This document shows positions 1 to 8,140 of a DNA stretch of 64,000 bases, in pieces. A model generated the notes under the pieces. The model was not told the DNA's origin. It saw nothing but the letters and a program-made list of their open reading frames with translations, and did no database searches. Source of the stretch: an uncultured Clostridia bacterium. GTDB lineage: Bacteria; Bacillota; Clostridia; TANB77; CAG-508. The position numbers were made by a program, and so were the translations under genes. Numbering within the stretch: the stretch's first letter is position 1; each line of letters begins with the position of its first letter. The stretch is taken from assembly GCA_948875265.1 (NCBI GenBank), contig CAQRYF010000002.1, positions 13,717 to 77,716 on the forward strand. Direction: 5' to 3'.

Positions 1-1
1 G

Positions 2-493
2 CACACTATTAATGGCTTTTTATGTGCTGCTATTGGTTTTGCTTTAATAGATATTTTAAATAGAAGCAAAAAGGTACATATAGATTTGTCCCCTATATTT
101 GTAGCTGTAGTTGCTTTTTGTTTTTCTATGACTGTTGGAGTTTTATGGGAATTCTTTGAATTTGGAGCAGATTCATTTCTAAAAACTGATATGCAAAAAG
201 ATAGAATTGTTGAAAACTTTTCATCTGTTTCACTACATCCAGAAGGAAAAAATATACCTGTAATTTTAAACAATATTGATAAAACAGTTATTTATAGTCA
301 TAATTCTAATGGTAATTCAATTGAAACAACAATACAAAATGGTTATTTAGATATTGGAATTATTGATACTATGAAAGATTTATTAGTAAATTTTATAGGA
401 GCTATAGTATTCTCTATTTTAGGATTTCTATATATAAAAAATAGAGATGAATATAAATTTGCAAGAAATTTCATACCTAAGGTTAAAGACTAA
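2..493 (+). CDS. Partial multi-pass membrane protein, DUF2238/YjdF-like
   Basis: The reading frame is open from the first bases of the window, so the true start lies upstream; the TTG at 86 is only an internal codon. Visible are a helix with HTINGFLCAAIGFAL near the left edge, a second helix followed by VLWEFFEFGAD, a polar stretch, and a last helix around LLVNFIGAIVFSILGF. The WEFFEF motif and the late D-x(5)-N-x-I-G-A helix resemble the DUF2238/YjdF family of membrane proteins of unknown function. It ends in TAA just before a strong hairpin terminator. Family assignment is from motif memory only. Confidence 0.6.
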   Translation, partial: HTINGFLCAAIGFALIDILNRSKKVHIDLSPIFVAVVAFCFSMTVGVLWEFFEFGADSFLKTDMQKDRIVENFSSVSLHPEGKNIPVILNNIDKTVIYSHNSNGNSIETTIQNGYLDIGIIDTMKDLLVNFIGAIVFSILGFLYIKNRDEYKFARNFIPKVKD

Positions 494-500
494 AATCATT

Positions 501-549
501 AATAGTTGACAATAAGAATAACTCTTTTTGTCAACTATTTTATTTTTTG
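501..549 (+). terminator. Rho-independent terminator
   Basis: A perfect 12-bp inverted repeat (AATAGTTGACAA / TTGTCAACTATT) with a 15-nt loop, followed by a T-rich tail, lies 7 nt after the stop codon of the membrane-protein gene. It also separates that gene from the convergent RNase P RNA gene. Confidence 0.85.
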
Positions 550-559
550 TAATAAAATA

Positions 560-903
560 GAGTAAATCTGTAAGCCGGGTTCTGTCTTTTAAAATAGTCA
601 TTTATCTAGAATATATATTACTATATATTTCAAGCCACGCAAGTCAAGAAGGTGCCGAGCAGGCTTAATCTTCTTTGTTAGGTGTTGCTCCAGATGGGGT
701 TTACACTGACCCACTATGTCACCATAGTGGCGGTGAGCTCTTACCTCGCCTTTTCACCCTTACCAAAAAATGGCGGTTATTTTCTGTTGCACTTTCCTTA
801 AGGTCACCCTCACTAGACGTTATCTAGCATCATTGCTCTATGGAGCCCGGACTTTCCTCTCGTAATTCCTTTCGAAATTTACCAGCGACTATTCAATTTA
901 CTC
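560..903 (-). ncRNA. rnpB: RNase P RNA (catalytic subunit)
   Basis: On the minus strand the RNA carries the near-invariant 5' block GAGGAAAGTCCGGGCTCC and the 3' block ACAGAACCCGGCTTA. Between them are the conserved AAGGGTGAAAAGG and GGTAAGAGCTCACC elements and an AGTGCAACAGAAA segment. The outermost bases (GAGTAAAT and ATTTACTC) pair to form the P1 stem, which sets both ends. It is about 344 nt, a normal length for bacterial RNase P RNA. The product is the ribozyme that removes the 5' leader from pre-tRNAs. It is oriented towards the terminator at 501-549. Confidence 0.95.
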
Positions 904-1272
904 TTTTTTCATTATAACATATAATAAATAAAAATTCTATACTTTTAAATCTTTAATTTTTGATTTTTTATACATTAAATTTATTCAAAGAATTTTTCAC
1001 TATAAAAAGAAGTAAAACTTTCATGAGGCTGCTGAAAAAGTAGTCCCACTTTCATTTCACTCCTTTTGGTCAGTTTAATATGCACTTTCTGTACGTGGTA
1101 ATTTTAATAAAATTATAAGCGTATATTCTATATATTTTTCTATTTTTAGTATCAAACTTAAATTATTCATAAATTTTACTTTCTACTTTTCTAATAAATA
1201 ACTTAAAGGGGAAATTATCCCCCTTTAGTTTAGTTTTGCTTCGGTTTAAGTAACACGAAACAGTGTTTAGTA
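904..1272. other. Gap: rnpB promoter, possible IS-end remnant, weak hairpin
   Basis: No credible gene. Positions 1024-1042 (GAGGCTGCTGAAAAAGTAG) resemble the outer end of IS1182-like elements from memory, but no matching second end is visible in the window. A small hairpin, AAAGGGG / CCCCCTTT at 1205-1226, follows the neighbouring minus-strand gene and could be its weak terminator. The rest is AT-rich and featureless. Confidence 0.4.
911..916 (-). promoter_or_regulatory. -10 box of the rnpB promoter (extended)
   Basis: On the minus strand TGTTATAAT (extended -10) sits 7 nt upstream of the inferred 5' end of RNase P RNA, the expected spacing to the transcription start. No convincing -35 box is visible, consistent with an extended -10 promoter. 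Confidence 0.6.
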
Positions 1273-1927
1273 CTACGAAAGCACTCGACGGAACGCATAA
1301 GGCACGTTACTGTAGTCCTTGCTAATAGGATTAAAATTGCACCTGCTAAGGCCCGCGGGTGGATTATCGTCAAAGTTATCAGCACCGCCACCAAAATAGC
1401 CAGTACCACCATTTCTGAGTTGTATAACTCTTACACGCGGAAGTTTATCAGCTTCTTCGAATAAAGCATGTGCAGATTCTCCATTACAAATTCTCATCTG
1501 TAACTCTAAATCACAGATAACATCATCGCACTCTCCATCACCAATTCCTTCACACATATCCCGCATTTCCTGTTCAGTTTTATACTCCCAGTCATGCTTG
1601 AAGATATATGTTTCGATTATGCGAGGATATTGGTCGGGATTCTCGTCAGCTATTTTATTCGACTCTTCGAATCTCTTCCAATATACCTTCCCTACATCTC
1701 CTGCCTCATTGCACACGCAACGAATTTTTTCTCGATTTCTTGCAATAACATCTCTGTCAATACGAAACCATTCGCCTACCTTCAGTTCCTTTGCAACCTC
1801 CTTGTCATCCTTCGGCTCAGATATAATTGCCTTTTCCTTCAAAAGTCTTTCATAATCCCTAACAAGGTCCTCCAAAAGGAATCATCCGTCCATTAGAAAG
1901 TTGAACTTGCACTTTTACTGCTCCCAT
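1273..1927 (-). pseudogene. Frameshifted foreign gene of unknown function
   Basis: A strong site (GGAGG) precedes ATG at 1927, giving MGAVKVQVQLSNGRMIP. That frame then runs into a stop after PFGGPC, while the continuation (LEDLVRDYERLLKEK onward, to the stop at 1273) is in the next frame. Removing one base from the AAAA run at 1874-1877 joins them into about 217 residues. Composition is more GC-rich than its neighbours and uses CGT, CGA and in-frame CGG arginine codons (1888 and 1563), unlike native genes. It is rich in acidic residues and cysteines (CVCNEAG, MCEGIGDGECDD). Function not recognised. Most likely a recent acquisition that is broken here; a sequencing error in the homopolymer is the alternative. 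Confidence 0.6.
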
Positions 1928-2158
1928 GTTTTTTACCTCCTGCATTATAAAAATAGTAAAGCAAAATGCTTTCTATTATATATTTTAGCATAATTTCTTA
2001 CCTTTTTCAAATTTTACATAATTTGTATCAGAAATTTATTTAATTGTAAAAGTAAATTCTCTCTATATAAATAGAATTCACTTTTTTACTTAAGCTGATT
2101 CTTAATATTTTGCATGAAATCTAAATGGTTATTTAAAGAATTATCTATACAAATAAGA
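1928..2158. other. AT-rich intergenic region
   Basis: It contains the GGAGGT ribosome binding site of the foreign gene at its left end. Otherwise it is AT-rich, with a short imperfect dyad near 2047-2090 (AAAAGTAAATTC / GAATTCACTTTTT). I see no gene or RNA. Confidence 0.4.
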
Positions 2159-2212
2159 AAAAAAACCTCATTTTATTGCTATAATTTGTTATAATAAAAT
2201 TTAAGGTTTTTT
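2159..2212 (-). terminator. Rho-independent terminator
   Basis: On the minus strand AAAAAACCT and AGGTTTTTTTT form the base of a long AT-rich stem, with TTTTATT...AATAAAA inner pairing, followed by T's. It is placed 19 nt after the stop codon of the gene at 2231-3151. Confidence 0.75.
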
Positions 2213-2230
2213 CTACACATCATTTTTTGT

Positions 2231-3151
2231 TTACATATTATTAAATTCTTCTATTAAATTTTTATATTTAATTAAAAAAACTGATTTATCCTTAACATTC
2301 ACTGCATTTTGTAACTCATTTAACATGATATATGATTTACTTATATGATATTGTTTATCTGCACTTATATTTGTATTTGTTATTAATCTAGAATATACAT
2401 CAATTGCACTTTTTATATCATTTGAGATATCATTCCAATTTTGTGAATCTAATTTTGAATATGCTTTAAATATATTTGATTTTGTTTCTGATAATGCTTT
2501 ATCACCTTCTTCATCAGTTGCATTCTGAACAAACTTTGGTATATAGTCATATAACTTTGATAACTGCTTTAAAGTTTCTTCTTTTTTATCACCTTTAACA
2601 ATCGTTGTTAAATTGTCAAATTCCTTATTAAAATTTAATATATCATCCTTGTTGATATCCAACTGATATAAATCAAGAGTTATTGTTGGTAAAGAAGTAT
2701 ATAGAACTTCTATTTCTGATTTAACACTATCCCAGTTGATATTTTCTGTTGTTGTTAATACACCTTCTGATTTTAATTCAAACTTTTTACTATCCTGTTT
2801 TGTTCCTGAACTTTCTTGACTACTACTAGAAGACCCACTATCACTAGAAGATTCTTCACCTCCTCCACCTGATCCTCCTGAACTATCACTTGATGATGAA
2901 TTACTGTCACTTGTCTTTTTTGTAGATTGCTCTGTTGTTTCACTTACAGAAACTTTGTAATTTCTTGCTTCTATATTATTCATTGAATTTAATAAATTCA
3001 CTAATTTAGATTCTAAATATTTAATTTCTGAATATGTTTTTTCTTTCTGACTTTTACTATCATCCTTTGTTGCATTTGTATATACTGTTAAAGACAAAAC
3101 AAAAATAATTACAATTAAAACAATATAGGCTAATTTTTTGAATTTTTTCAA
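2231..3151 (-). CDS. Exported or membrane-anchored protein with Ser/Gly linker
   Basis: 306 residues. A lysine-rich N-terminus and one hydrophobic segment (about residues 8-25) look like a signal anchor or signal peptide. Next is a predicted helical stretch, then a low-complexity Ser/Gly/Glu linker (about residues 75-120). The C-terminal helical domain (about 125-306) is rich in Leu, Lys and Asp, with no catalytic motif I recognise. It appears monocistronic, with its own terminator, and diverges from the small gene at 3281. Function unknown; the layout suggests an extracytoplasmic helical domain on a flexible tether. Confidence 0.75.
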   Translation of the reverse strand: MKKFKKLAYIVLIVIIFVLSLTVYTNATKDDSKSQKEKTYSEIKYLESKLVNLLNSMNNIEARNYKVSVSETTEQSTKKTSDSNSSSSDSSGGSGGGGEESSSDSGSSSSSQESSGTKQDSKKFELKSEGVLTTTENINWDSVKSEIEVLYTSLPTITLDLYQLDINKDDILNFNKEFDNLTTIVKGDKKEETLKQLSKLYDYIPKFVQNATDEEGDKALSETKSNIFKAYSKLDSQNWNDISNDIKSAIDVYSRLITNTNISADKQYHISKSYIMLNELQNAVNVKDKSVFLIKYKNLIEEFNNM

Positions 3152-3280
3152 ATTTTAAAACCTCCATTTTTCTTTTTTTCTAGTATTTACATTTTTATTT
3201 AACTTTATTCTATGTATAAATTTTTATATATTTTTAATACTATAATTAAAAGTAAAATTATTTAGATATGGAGATTTTCA

Positions 3281-3562
3281 ATGTTAGCAACAGTTAATTT
3301 ATATAGTGAGAAAAAAGGAGAACTCAATAGATTTCTCAGCAAATTTTATAATACTAATTTAAATTTAGAAAATACAAATAAATGGGAAAAAAAATATGCA
3401 AACCCAGTTGAACTTGCAGAAATCATTGGCACTTTTATTGATAATTCTGAATCCTATTTACTTAACATGTGGATTTGCATTGATAAAGGTATTTTTATTA
3501 CTATCACTAATGATAATGCAGATGATATAATTAAATACTTATATGAAAGATTTCCTTACTAG
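3281..3562 (+). CDS. Small conserved-looking protein of unknown function
   Basis: 93 residues, no signal peptide or membrane segment, mixed alpha/beta composition (MLATVNLYSEKKGELNRFL, then a C-terminal NADDIIKYLYERFPY). A GGAG site lies about 8 nt before the ATG. It stands alone on the plus strand between two minus-strand genes and ends 25 nt before the convergent dtd. I do not recognise the family. Codon use matches the native genes, which supports it being real. Confidence 0.6.
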   Translation: MLATVNLYSEKKGELNRFLSKFYNTNLNLENTNKWEKKYANPVELAEIIGTFIDNSESYLLNMWICIDKGIFITITNDNADDIIKYLYERFPY

Positions 3563-3587
3563 AAATTATTACTAAACATTTATAAAT

Positions 3588-4025
3588 CTATTTTTCTAAT
3601 ATTATTGTTACAGGTCCATCATTTATTAAATCAATTTTCATATCTGCTCCAAAAACACCTTTTTCTACCTTAATATCATTTTTGTTACATTCTGAACAAA
3701 AATATTCATATAACTCATTTGCCATTTCTGGTTTTGCTGCATTTATAAAAGAAGGTCTATTTCCTTGAGAGCAGTCTGCATATAGGGTAAATTGAGATAC
3801 AATTAAAAGCTCTCCTTTAATATCATTTAAAGCTAAATTCATTTTACCTTTTTCATCCTCAAACACTCTTAATTTACACAATTTTTTAACTAAATAGTCT
3901 GCTATTTCTTTTGTATCGTTATGTGTTATACCTAAAAAAACTAAAAATCCCTTTTGTATTTTTCCTACAACTTTATTATCAACTTCTACTTGTGCATTTT
4001 TTACTCTTTGTACTACTAATTTCAT
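3588..4025 (-). CDS. dtd: D-aminoacyl-tRNA deacylase
   Basis: 145 residues, the usual length. It hydrolyses D-aminoacyl-tRNAs (and glycine mischarged on tRNA-Ala), releasing free tRNA in the cytoplasm. The two signature blocks are present: SQFTLYAD at about residues 77-84, containing the conserved SQFT segment, and the Gly-Pro motif region NDGPVT at about 135-140; GNRPSF lies between them. The start MKLVVQRV is the family's normal N-terminus. A hairpin lies just upstream, so it probably has its own promoter. Confidence 0.95.
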   Translation of the reverse strand: MKLVVQRVKNAQVEVDNKVVGKIQKGFLVFLGITHNDTKEIADYLVKKLCKLRVFEDEKGKMNLALNDIKGELLIVSQFTLYADCSQGNRPSFINAAKPEMANELYEYFCSECNKNDIKVEKGVFGADMKIDLINDGPVTIILEK

Positions 4026-4057
4026 TTTTATCTACTCCTATATATTTAAACTTTCAA

Positions 4058-4090
4058 ATAAATAGACGGAAATATCTCCGCCTATTTATT
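4058..4090 (-). terminator. Hairpin terminator between the zinc-ribbon gene and dtd
   Basis: Inverted repeat AATAGACGGA / TCCGCCTATT with A/T tracts on both sides, lying 7 nt after the stop of the gene at 4097. It can work in either direction, but gene order makes it the terminator of the minus-strand zinc-ribbon gene. Confidence 0.75.
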
Positions 4091-4096
4091 TTATTT

Positions 4097-4750
4097 CTAA
4101 TCTTGTTTTTCTTCATCATTACTTTCTTCATTTTCCACATTAGACTCAATTTCTACAGTCTTTTCTAAATTGTCTATTTCTTCTTCAGTATCTAAGCTAC
4201 TAACTTCAACATCTGATTCTACTTCTACAGTTTTTACTAAATCGCTTTTTTGATTATTATTTTCTTGCTTGTTATCTAAACTTTCTCTTAGTTCTTCTTC
4301 TACTATTATTTTCTCTTTTTCGTTATCTTCTTCTATTTCAGAATTTTCTAAATCTTCTAAAACTTCAACTTCCTTTGGTTGTTCATCTACTTGTTTTTCT
4401 CCGCAATTAGGACAAAACTTCACTTCTTTTTCTATTTCAACATAACAATTAGGACATTGCTTTTTATCTTTTAAATCCAAACATTGTTTTAACAAAGAAT
4501 CTATTTCATCACTTAATACATCTATTTTTGTACAGCTTTCTTCAAGATCTTTTTCTATCGAAATATCTTCTTCTCTTATATGTTGTTCATATACTTTTTT
4601 ACCAATCTCTTCATATATATCATTTATTTGAGATTTCAATTCAGTCATTTTCAATTTTAGCTTTGTTTCTTTTGCTATTTTACCTGTTTTATCTGCTGTT
4701 ACTTTATATGCTTCTGAAGCTTTTCGGCCTAATTTATCAAAAAATTCCAT
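4097..4750 (-). CDS. Zinc-ribbon protein with coiled coil and acidic tail
   Basis: 217 residues. The N-terminal half (about 1-95) is a charged helix (MEFFDKLGRKASEAYKVTA, then a long coiled coil). A double zinc knuckle follows at about 99-118: CPNC, a short spacer, then CPNCGE, the zinc-ribbon pattern. The last ~95 residues are extremely acidic, with imperfect internal duplications (KTVEVESDVEVS and KTVEIESNVENE). No membrane segment. The N-terminal arrangement resembles small clostridial zinc-ribbon proteins of unknown role. It has its own terminator. Confidence 0.75.
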   Translation of the reverse strand: MEFFDKLGRKASEAYKVTADKTGKIAKETKLKLKMTELKSQINDIYEEIGKKVYEQHIREEDISIEKDLEESCTKIDVLSDEIDSLLKQCLDLKDKKQCPNCYVEIEKEVKFCPNCGEKQVDEQPKEVEVLEDLENSEIEEDNEKEKIIVEEELRESLDNKQENNNQKSDLVKTVEVESDVEVSSLDTEEEIDNLEKTVEIESNVENEESNDEEKQD

Positions 4751-4822
4751 TTTAACTACTTCCCTTCTTTTTTATGATAGATTTCATTCCTTTTATACTA
4801 TTATAGGGTTTTATTCAAATTA

Positions 4823-5806
4823 TTATTCACTTTTTTTAGCTCTTGTCATTAAATTTTGAACAGCTTCTTGTGGATTAAGCTTTTCATAAATAACTTTATA
4901 TACTGTTTCCACAATAGGCATATCAATTTTGTGTAATTTACAAAGTTCATATGCTACTTCAATGTTATCAATGCTTTCTATTACCATTCCTACTTCTGTT
5001 TTAGTTTCTTCTAAAGATTTGCCTTGACCAATTAAAATACCTGCTTTTCTATTTCTACTGTGTTCACTAAGACATGTTACAACTAGATCTCCTAAACCAC
5101 TTAATCCATAAAATGTATCTTTTTCTCCGCCTAATTCTACACCTAATCTTGACAATTCACCTAATCCTCTAGTAATTAAAGCTGCAAAAGTATTATCTCC
5201 CAAGCCTATTCCTGCAGCTACACCAGCACAAAATGCAATAATATTTTTTAAAGCTCCACCTAATTCCACACCTTTAACATCTCTTGAAGTATATACCCTC
5301 ATATTATCATTCATTAAAGTTTCTTGAATTAATTCTAATATTTCATTATGTTCAGATGCAATAACTAAAACTGTTGGTATTCCTATAGAAACTTCCTCCG
5401 CATGACTAGGTCCTGATAACACACCTATTTTAACATCTGGCAATTCTTCTTTTATAACTTCATCTAAAGTTTTTAAAGATTCTTTTTCAAATCCTTTTGA
5501 ACATATTATAACTGGTTTATTATCTATATATTTTTTATATTGACTAAATATATTTCTTGTGAATTTTGAAGGTGTTACATGCAATATAAAATCTACATCC
5601 TGTAGAACTTCTTCAAAATCTGTTGAACATATTATATTTTCTGGCAACTCTACATTTGGTAGGAATTTACATATTCTTTCATTATTTATTAAATTCTTTT
5701 CTTCTTCCATAAAAGACCATATTTTTATATTATTTCCCATTTTAGCTAAATGTATTCCTAATGCTACTCCCCAGCTTCCACTTCCTATAATTGCAATATT
5801 TCTCAT
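4823..5806 (-). CDS. gpsA: Glycerol-3-phosphate dehydrogenase [NAD(P)+]
   Basis: 327 residues, normal length. It reduces dihydroxyacetone phosphate to sn-glycerol 3-phosphate, the phospholipid backbone. The dinucleotide motif GSGSWG is at 8-13, SGPSHAEEV at 131-139, the probable catalytic lysine in GALKNI at about 187, and GLSGLGDLVVTC plus SRNR at 234-253. It follows plsY on the same strand, so the G3P producer and the first acyltransferase that uses G3P are adjacent, as in many Firmicutes. Confidence 0.96.
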   Translation of the reverse strand: MRNIAIIGSGSWGVALGIHLAKMGNNIKIWSFMEEEKNLINNERICKFLPNVELPENIICSTDFEEVLQDVDFILHVTPSKFTRNIFSQYKKYIDNKPVIICSKGFEKESLKTLDEVIKEELPDVKIGVLSGPSHAEEVSIGIPTVLVIASEHNEILELIQETLMNDNMRVYTSRDVKGVELGGALKNIIAFCAGVAAGIGLGDNTFAALITRGLGELSRLGVELGGEKDTFYGLSGLGDLVVTCLSEHSRNRKAGILIGQGKSLEETKTEVGMVIESIDNIEVAYELCKLHKIDMPIVETVYKVIYEKLNPQEAVQNLMTRAKKSE

Positions 5807-5862
5807 CTTTTTATTTACTCCTTTGTTTTATAAATGTAATTATATAAATCACAACTATTATA

Positions 5863-6508
5863 CTACTTATTTTTTAAGCTTAATTTATTTTCTGTTCCAT
5901 TTAACATTCTTTTTATATTTTCTCTATGGTTAAATAATACTATAACAGCTAAGATTAAACTGTACACAAAATATACCGTACCTTTTTTTCCTTCTGTTAA
6001 TACTGTATAATTTTGATTTATAAATAATGTTAAAACTGGAAATAATACAGCAGCACCACAAGAACCTAAAGATACCATCCTTGTTAATATCATTAATACT
6101 AAAGCAAACACTAAACAAATCAATCCAATCTGCCAATTACTCATAAGTAATACTCCAAGTGATGTTGCAACACCTTTTCCACCTTTAAAACCAAAAAATA
6201 TTGGAAATGTGTGTCCGTAATACAACTGCAATTCCAGCTATTTGAACTAATAATTCTTTATTCATATTAGACATCATGTTTCCTAATAACATCGCAACAA
6301 CAATACATATAACACCTTTTAAAATATCATAAACCAAAGTCAATGCCGCTGCCTTTTTTCCTACACTACGAAGCATATTTGTACTTCCCGCATTTCCACT
6401 ACCTTTTTCCCTTACATCAAATCCAGCCATCTTCTTACTCAATATAACCGAAAAATTCACACTTCCTATACTATACGCAATAATCGCCATTATTATATAT
6501 ATAGCCAT
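5863..6508 (-). CDS. plsY: Glycerol-3-phosphate acyltransferase PlsY, needs +1 frameshift at CGG
   Basis: Transfers acyl groups from acyl-phosphate to G3P at the membrane. The N-terminal 97 codons (6218-6508: GSVNFSVILSKK, then GSGNAGSTNM) and the C-terminal 117 codons (5863-6216: GHTFPIFFGFKGGKGVATSLG) are in different frames. Skipping one C (plus-strand G at 6217) in TTA-C-GGA gives VVLGHTFP, joining them into 214 residues with all three PlsY motifs and five or more helices. Without the shift, translation stops at about residue 107, before the FKGGKG motif. This is one of seven identical CGG sites in the window, so I annotate it as one gene, not a pseudogene. Confidence 0.85.
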
Positions 6509-6522
6509 CCTTATCTCCTCTC

Positions 6523-6607
6523 AGTTGTCAAACGTTCCGGGTTTATTTGGCAACTTTATATTTTTTTATTTATTAGTTGCCAAATAAACCCGGAACGTTT
6601 GACAACT
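6523..6607. repeat. Perfect 33-bp inverted repeat between der and plsY
   Basis: Arms 6523-6555 and 6575-6607 are perfect reverse complements (outer end AGTTG, inner CCGGGTTTATTTGGCAACT) around a 19-nt T-rich loop. The right arm contains the first base pairs of the der stop codon (TAG overlaps TAGTTGTCAAA on the minus strand). GC content is higher than the surroundings. It lies within the der-plsY-gpsA transcription direction, so it may stop or attenuate transcription or stabilise the der mRNA end. A relative occurs at 57553-57585. Confidence 0.8.
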
Positions 6608-7940
6608 AATTTCTAATATTTTTTTCATTCTTTTCTCTTACTATAATTCTAACTGGTGTACCTTCTAACCCAAATTCTTTTCTTATTTGATTTACTAAAT
6701 ATCTCTCATAAGAAAAGTGAAATAGCTCTTTACTATTTACAAATATTACAAATGTTGGTGGTTTTGTAGATGCTTGTGTTCCATAGAATATCTTTAACCT
6801 TTTTCCTTTATCTGTTGGTGGTTGTACTATTGCTATTGCTTCATTTATTACTTGATTTAGTAGAGATGTTGATATTCTTAACGAATTTTGCTCAGCTACA
6901 TGATTTATTAAATCAAATAATTTGTGTACCCTTTGACCTGTTTTTGCTGATATAAATATAATTGGTGCATATGATAAATATTTTAATTTTTCATAAATTT
7001 CTTTTTTATATTTTTCTAATGTTCCTGTTTCTTTTTCATAAGCATCCCATTTATTTACTACAATTATAACACCTTTACCTGCTTCATGTGCTTCTCCTGC
7101 TATTTTAGCATCTTGGTCTGTTACACCTTCTAATGCATCTATCATCATTAAGCATACATCTGCTCTTTCTATTGCTAATAATGTTCTCATTATACTAAAT
7201 TTTTCTATAGATTCTTTTACTTTACTTTTTCTTCTTACTCCTGCTGTATCAATTAACACATATTTACCTTTTTCATTTTCAAATTCTGTATCTATAGCAT
7301 CACGAGTTGTTCCTGCAATATTACTTACAATTGCTCTATTTTCCCCTAATATATTATTTATTAAGGATGATTTGCCTACATTTGGTTTTCCTATTACTGC
7401 CACTTTTATAATATTTTCATCATCCTCATTTTCTGCCTTTTCTGGGAAGTTTTCATATATTTTATCAAGAACATCTCCAATTCCTATTGCATTTGTTGCT
7501 GATATTGGATATGGTTCTCCAATTCCTAAATTATAAAATTCATATGCATCTTGTCTATCTTTATCAAAGTTATCTGCTTTATTACATACTAATACAATAG
7601 GCTTTCCAGATTTCTTTAACATCAATGCAATTTCTTTATCTGCTGCTGTTATACCTTGTCTAATGTCTGTTAAAAATATTATAACATCAGCCATTGTAAT
7701 TGCTAAGTTTGCTTGTTCTCTCATTTGAGATAATATTATATCTTCTGAGTCTGGCTCTATTCCCCCTGTATCTACTAATGTAAAATTTCTCCCTCTCCAA
7801 TTTGTTTCTGCATATACTCTATCTCTTGTGACACCTGGCGTGTCTTGTACTATTGATATTCTACTTCCTACTAAGTAATTGAAAAATGTTGATTTACCTA
7901 CATTTGGCTTTCCAATTATTGCTACTATTGGTTTTGACAT
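6606..7940 (-). CDS. der: Ribosome-assembly GTPase Der (EngA)
   Basis: 444 residues with two tandem GTPase domains and a C-terminal KH-like domain, the Der architecture. First G domain: GKPNVGKS at 10-17, DTPG at about 33-36 region and DTGG near 58, NKAD. Second G domain: GKPNVGKS near residue 185, DTAG, NKWD. The C-terminus (RIIVREKNEKNIRN) is basic. It acts in late assembly of the 50S subunit. It is first in line ahead of plsY and gpsA, the order seen in many clostridia. Confidence 0.96.
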   Translation of the reverse strand: MSKPIVAIIGKPNVGKSTFFNYLVGSRISIVQDTPGVTRDRVYAETNWRGRNFTLVDTGGIEPDSEDIILSQMREQANLAITMADVIIFLTDIRQGITAADKEIALMLKKSGKPIVLVCNKADNFDKDRQDAYEFYNLGIGEPYPISATNAIGIGDVLDKIYENFPEKAENEDDENIIKVAVIGKPNVGKSSLINNILGENRAIVSNIAGTTRDAIDTEFENEKGKYVLIDTAGVRRKSKVKESIEKFSIMRTLLAIERADVCLMMIDALEGVTDQDAKIAGEAHEAGKGVIIVVNKWDAYEKETGTLEKYKKEIYEKLKYLSYAPIIFISAKTGQRVHKLFDLINHVAEQNSLRISTSLLNQVINEAIAIVQPPTDKGKRLKIFYGTQASTKPPTFVIFVNSKELFHFSYERYLVNQIRKEFGLEGTPVRIIVREKNEKNIRN

Positions 7941-7975
7941 TGTATTTTCCTTACCTTTCCTTTTTTAATAGCTAT

Positions 7976-8005
7976 AGTATATCATATTTAACATTAAAAT
8001 AACAA
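7976..8005 (-). promoter_or_regulatory. Sigma-A-type promoter upstream of der
   Basis: Minus-strand TTGTTA, an 18-nt spacer and TATACT, about 35 nt upstream of the der start. This is a plausible vegetative promoter, matching consensus at most positions. Confidence 0.5.
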
Positions 8006-8079
8006 GATTTTTGTTAAATTTTGATTTTCTGATTGATTCTAAATACAAATGTACATTATTATGCTTTTTTTAATTGCAC

Positions 8080-8121
8080 AAAAAAAGTTGAGGCAGAAAA
8101 TCATACCATTCCTCCTCAACT
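8080..8121 (-). terminator. Rho-independent terminator after pyk
   Basis: On the minus strand AGTTGAGG and CCTCAACT form an 8-bp stem followed by seven T's. It starts about 20 nt after the pyk stop codon. Confidence 0.8.
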
Positions 8122-8140
8122 ATCAACTTTTACTTGTTAA

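Noticed and set aside
1873..1890. Treating the break in the foreign gene as another CGG shift
   Set aside because: Shifting at the CGG (1888) runs directly into TGA; the frame change fits a one-base insertion in the AAAA run instead, so it is a different kind of event.
5863..6508. Calling plsY two separate genes or a pseudogene
   Set aside because: The break matches six other breaks exactly (extra C before GGN in an in-frame CGG), the gene is normally essential, and no other decay is visible.
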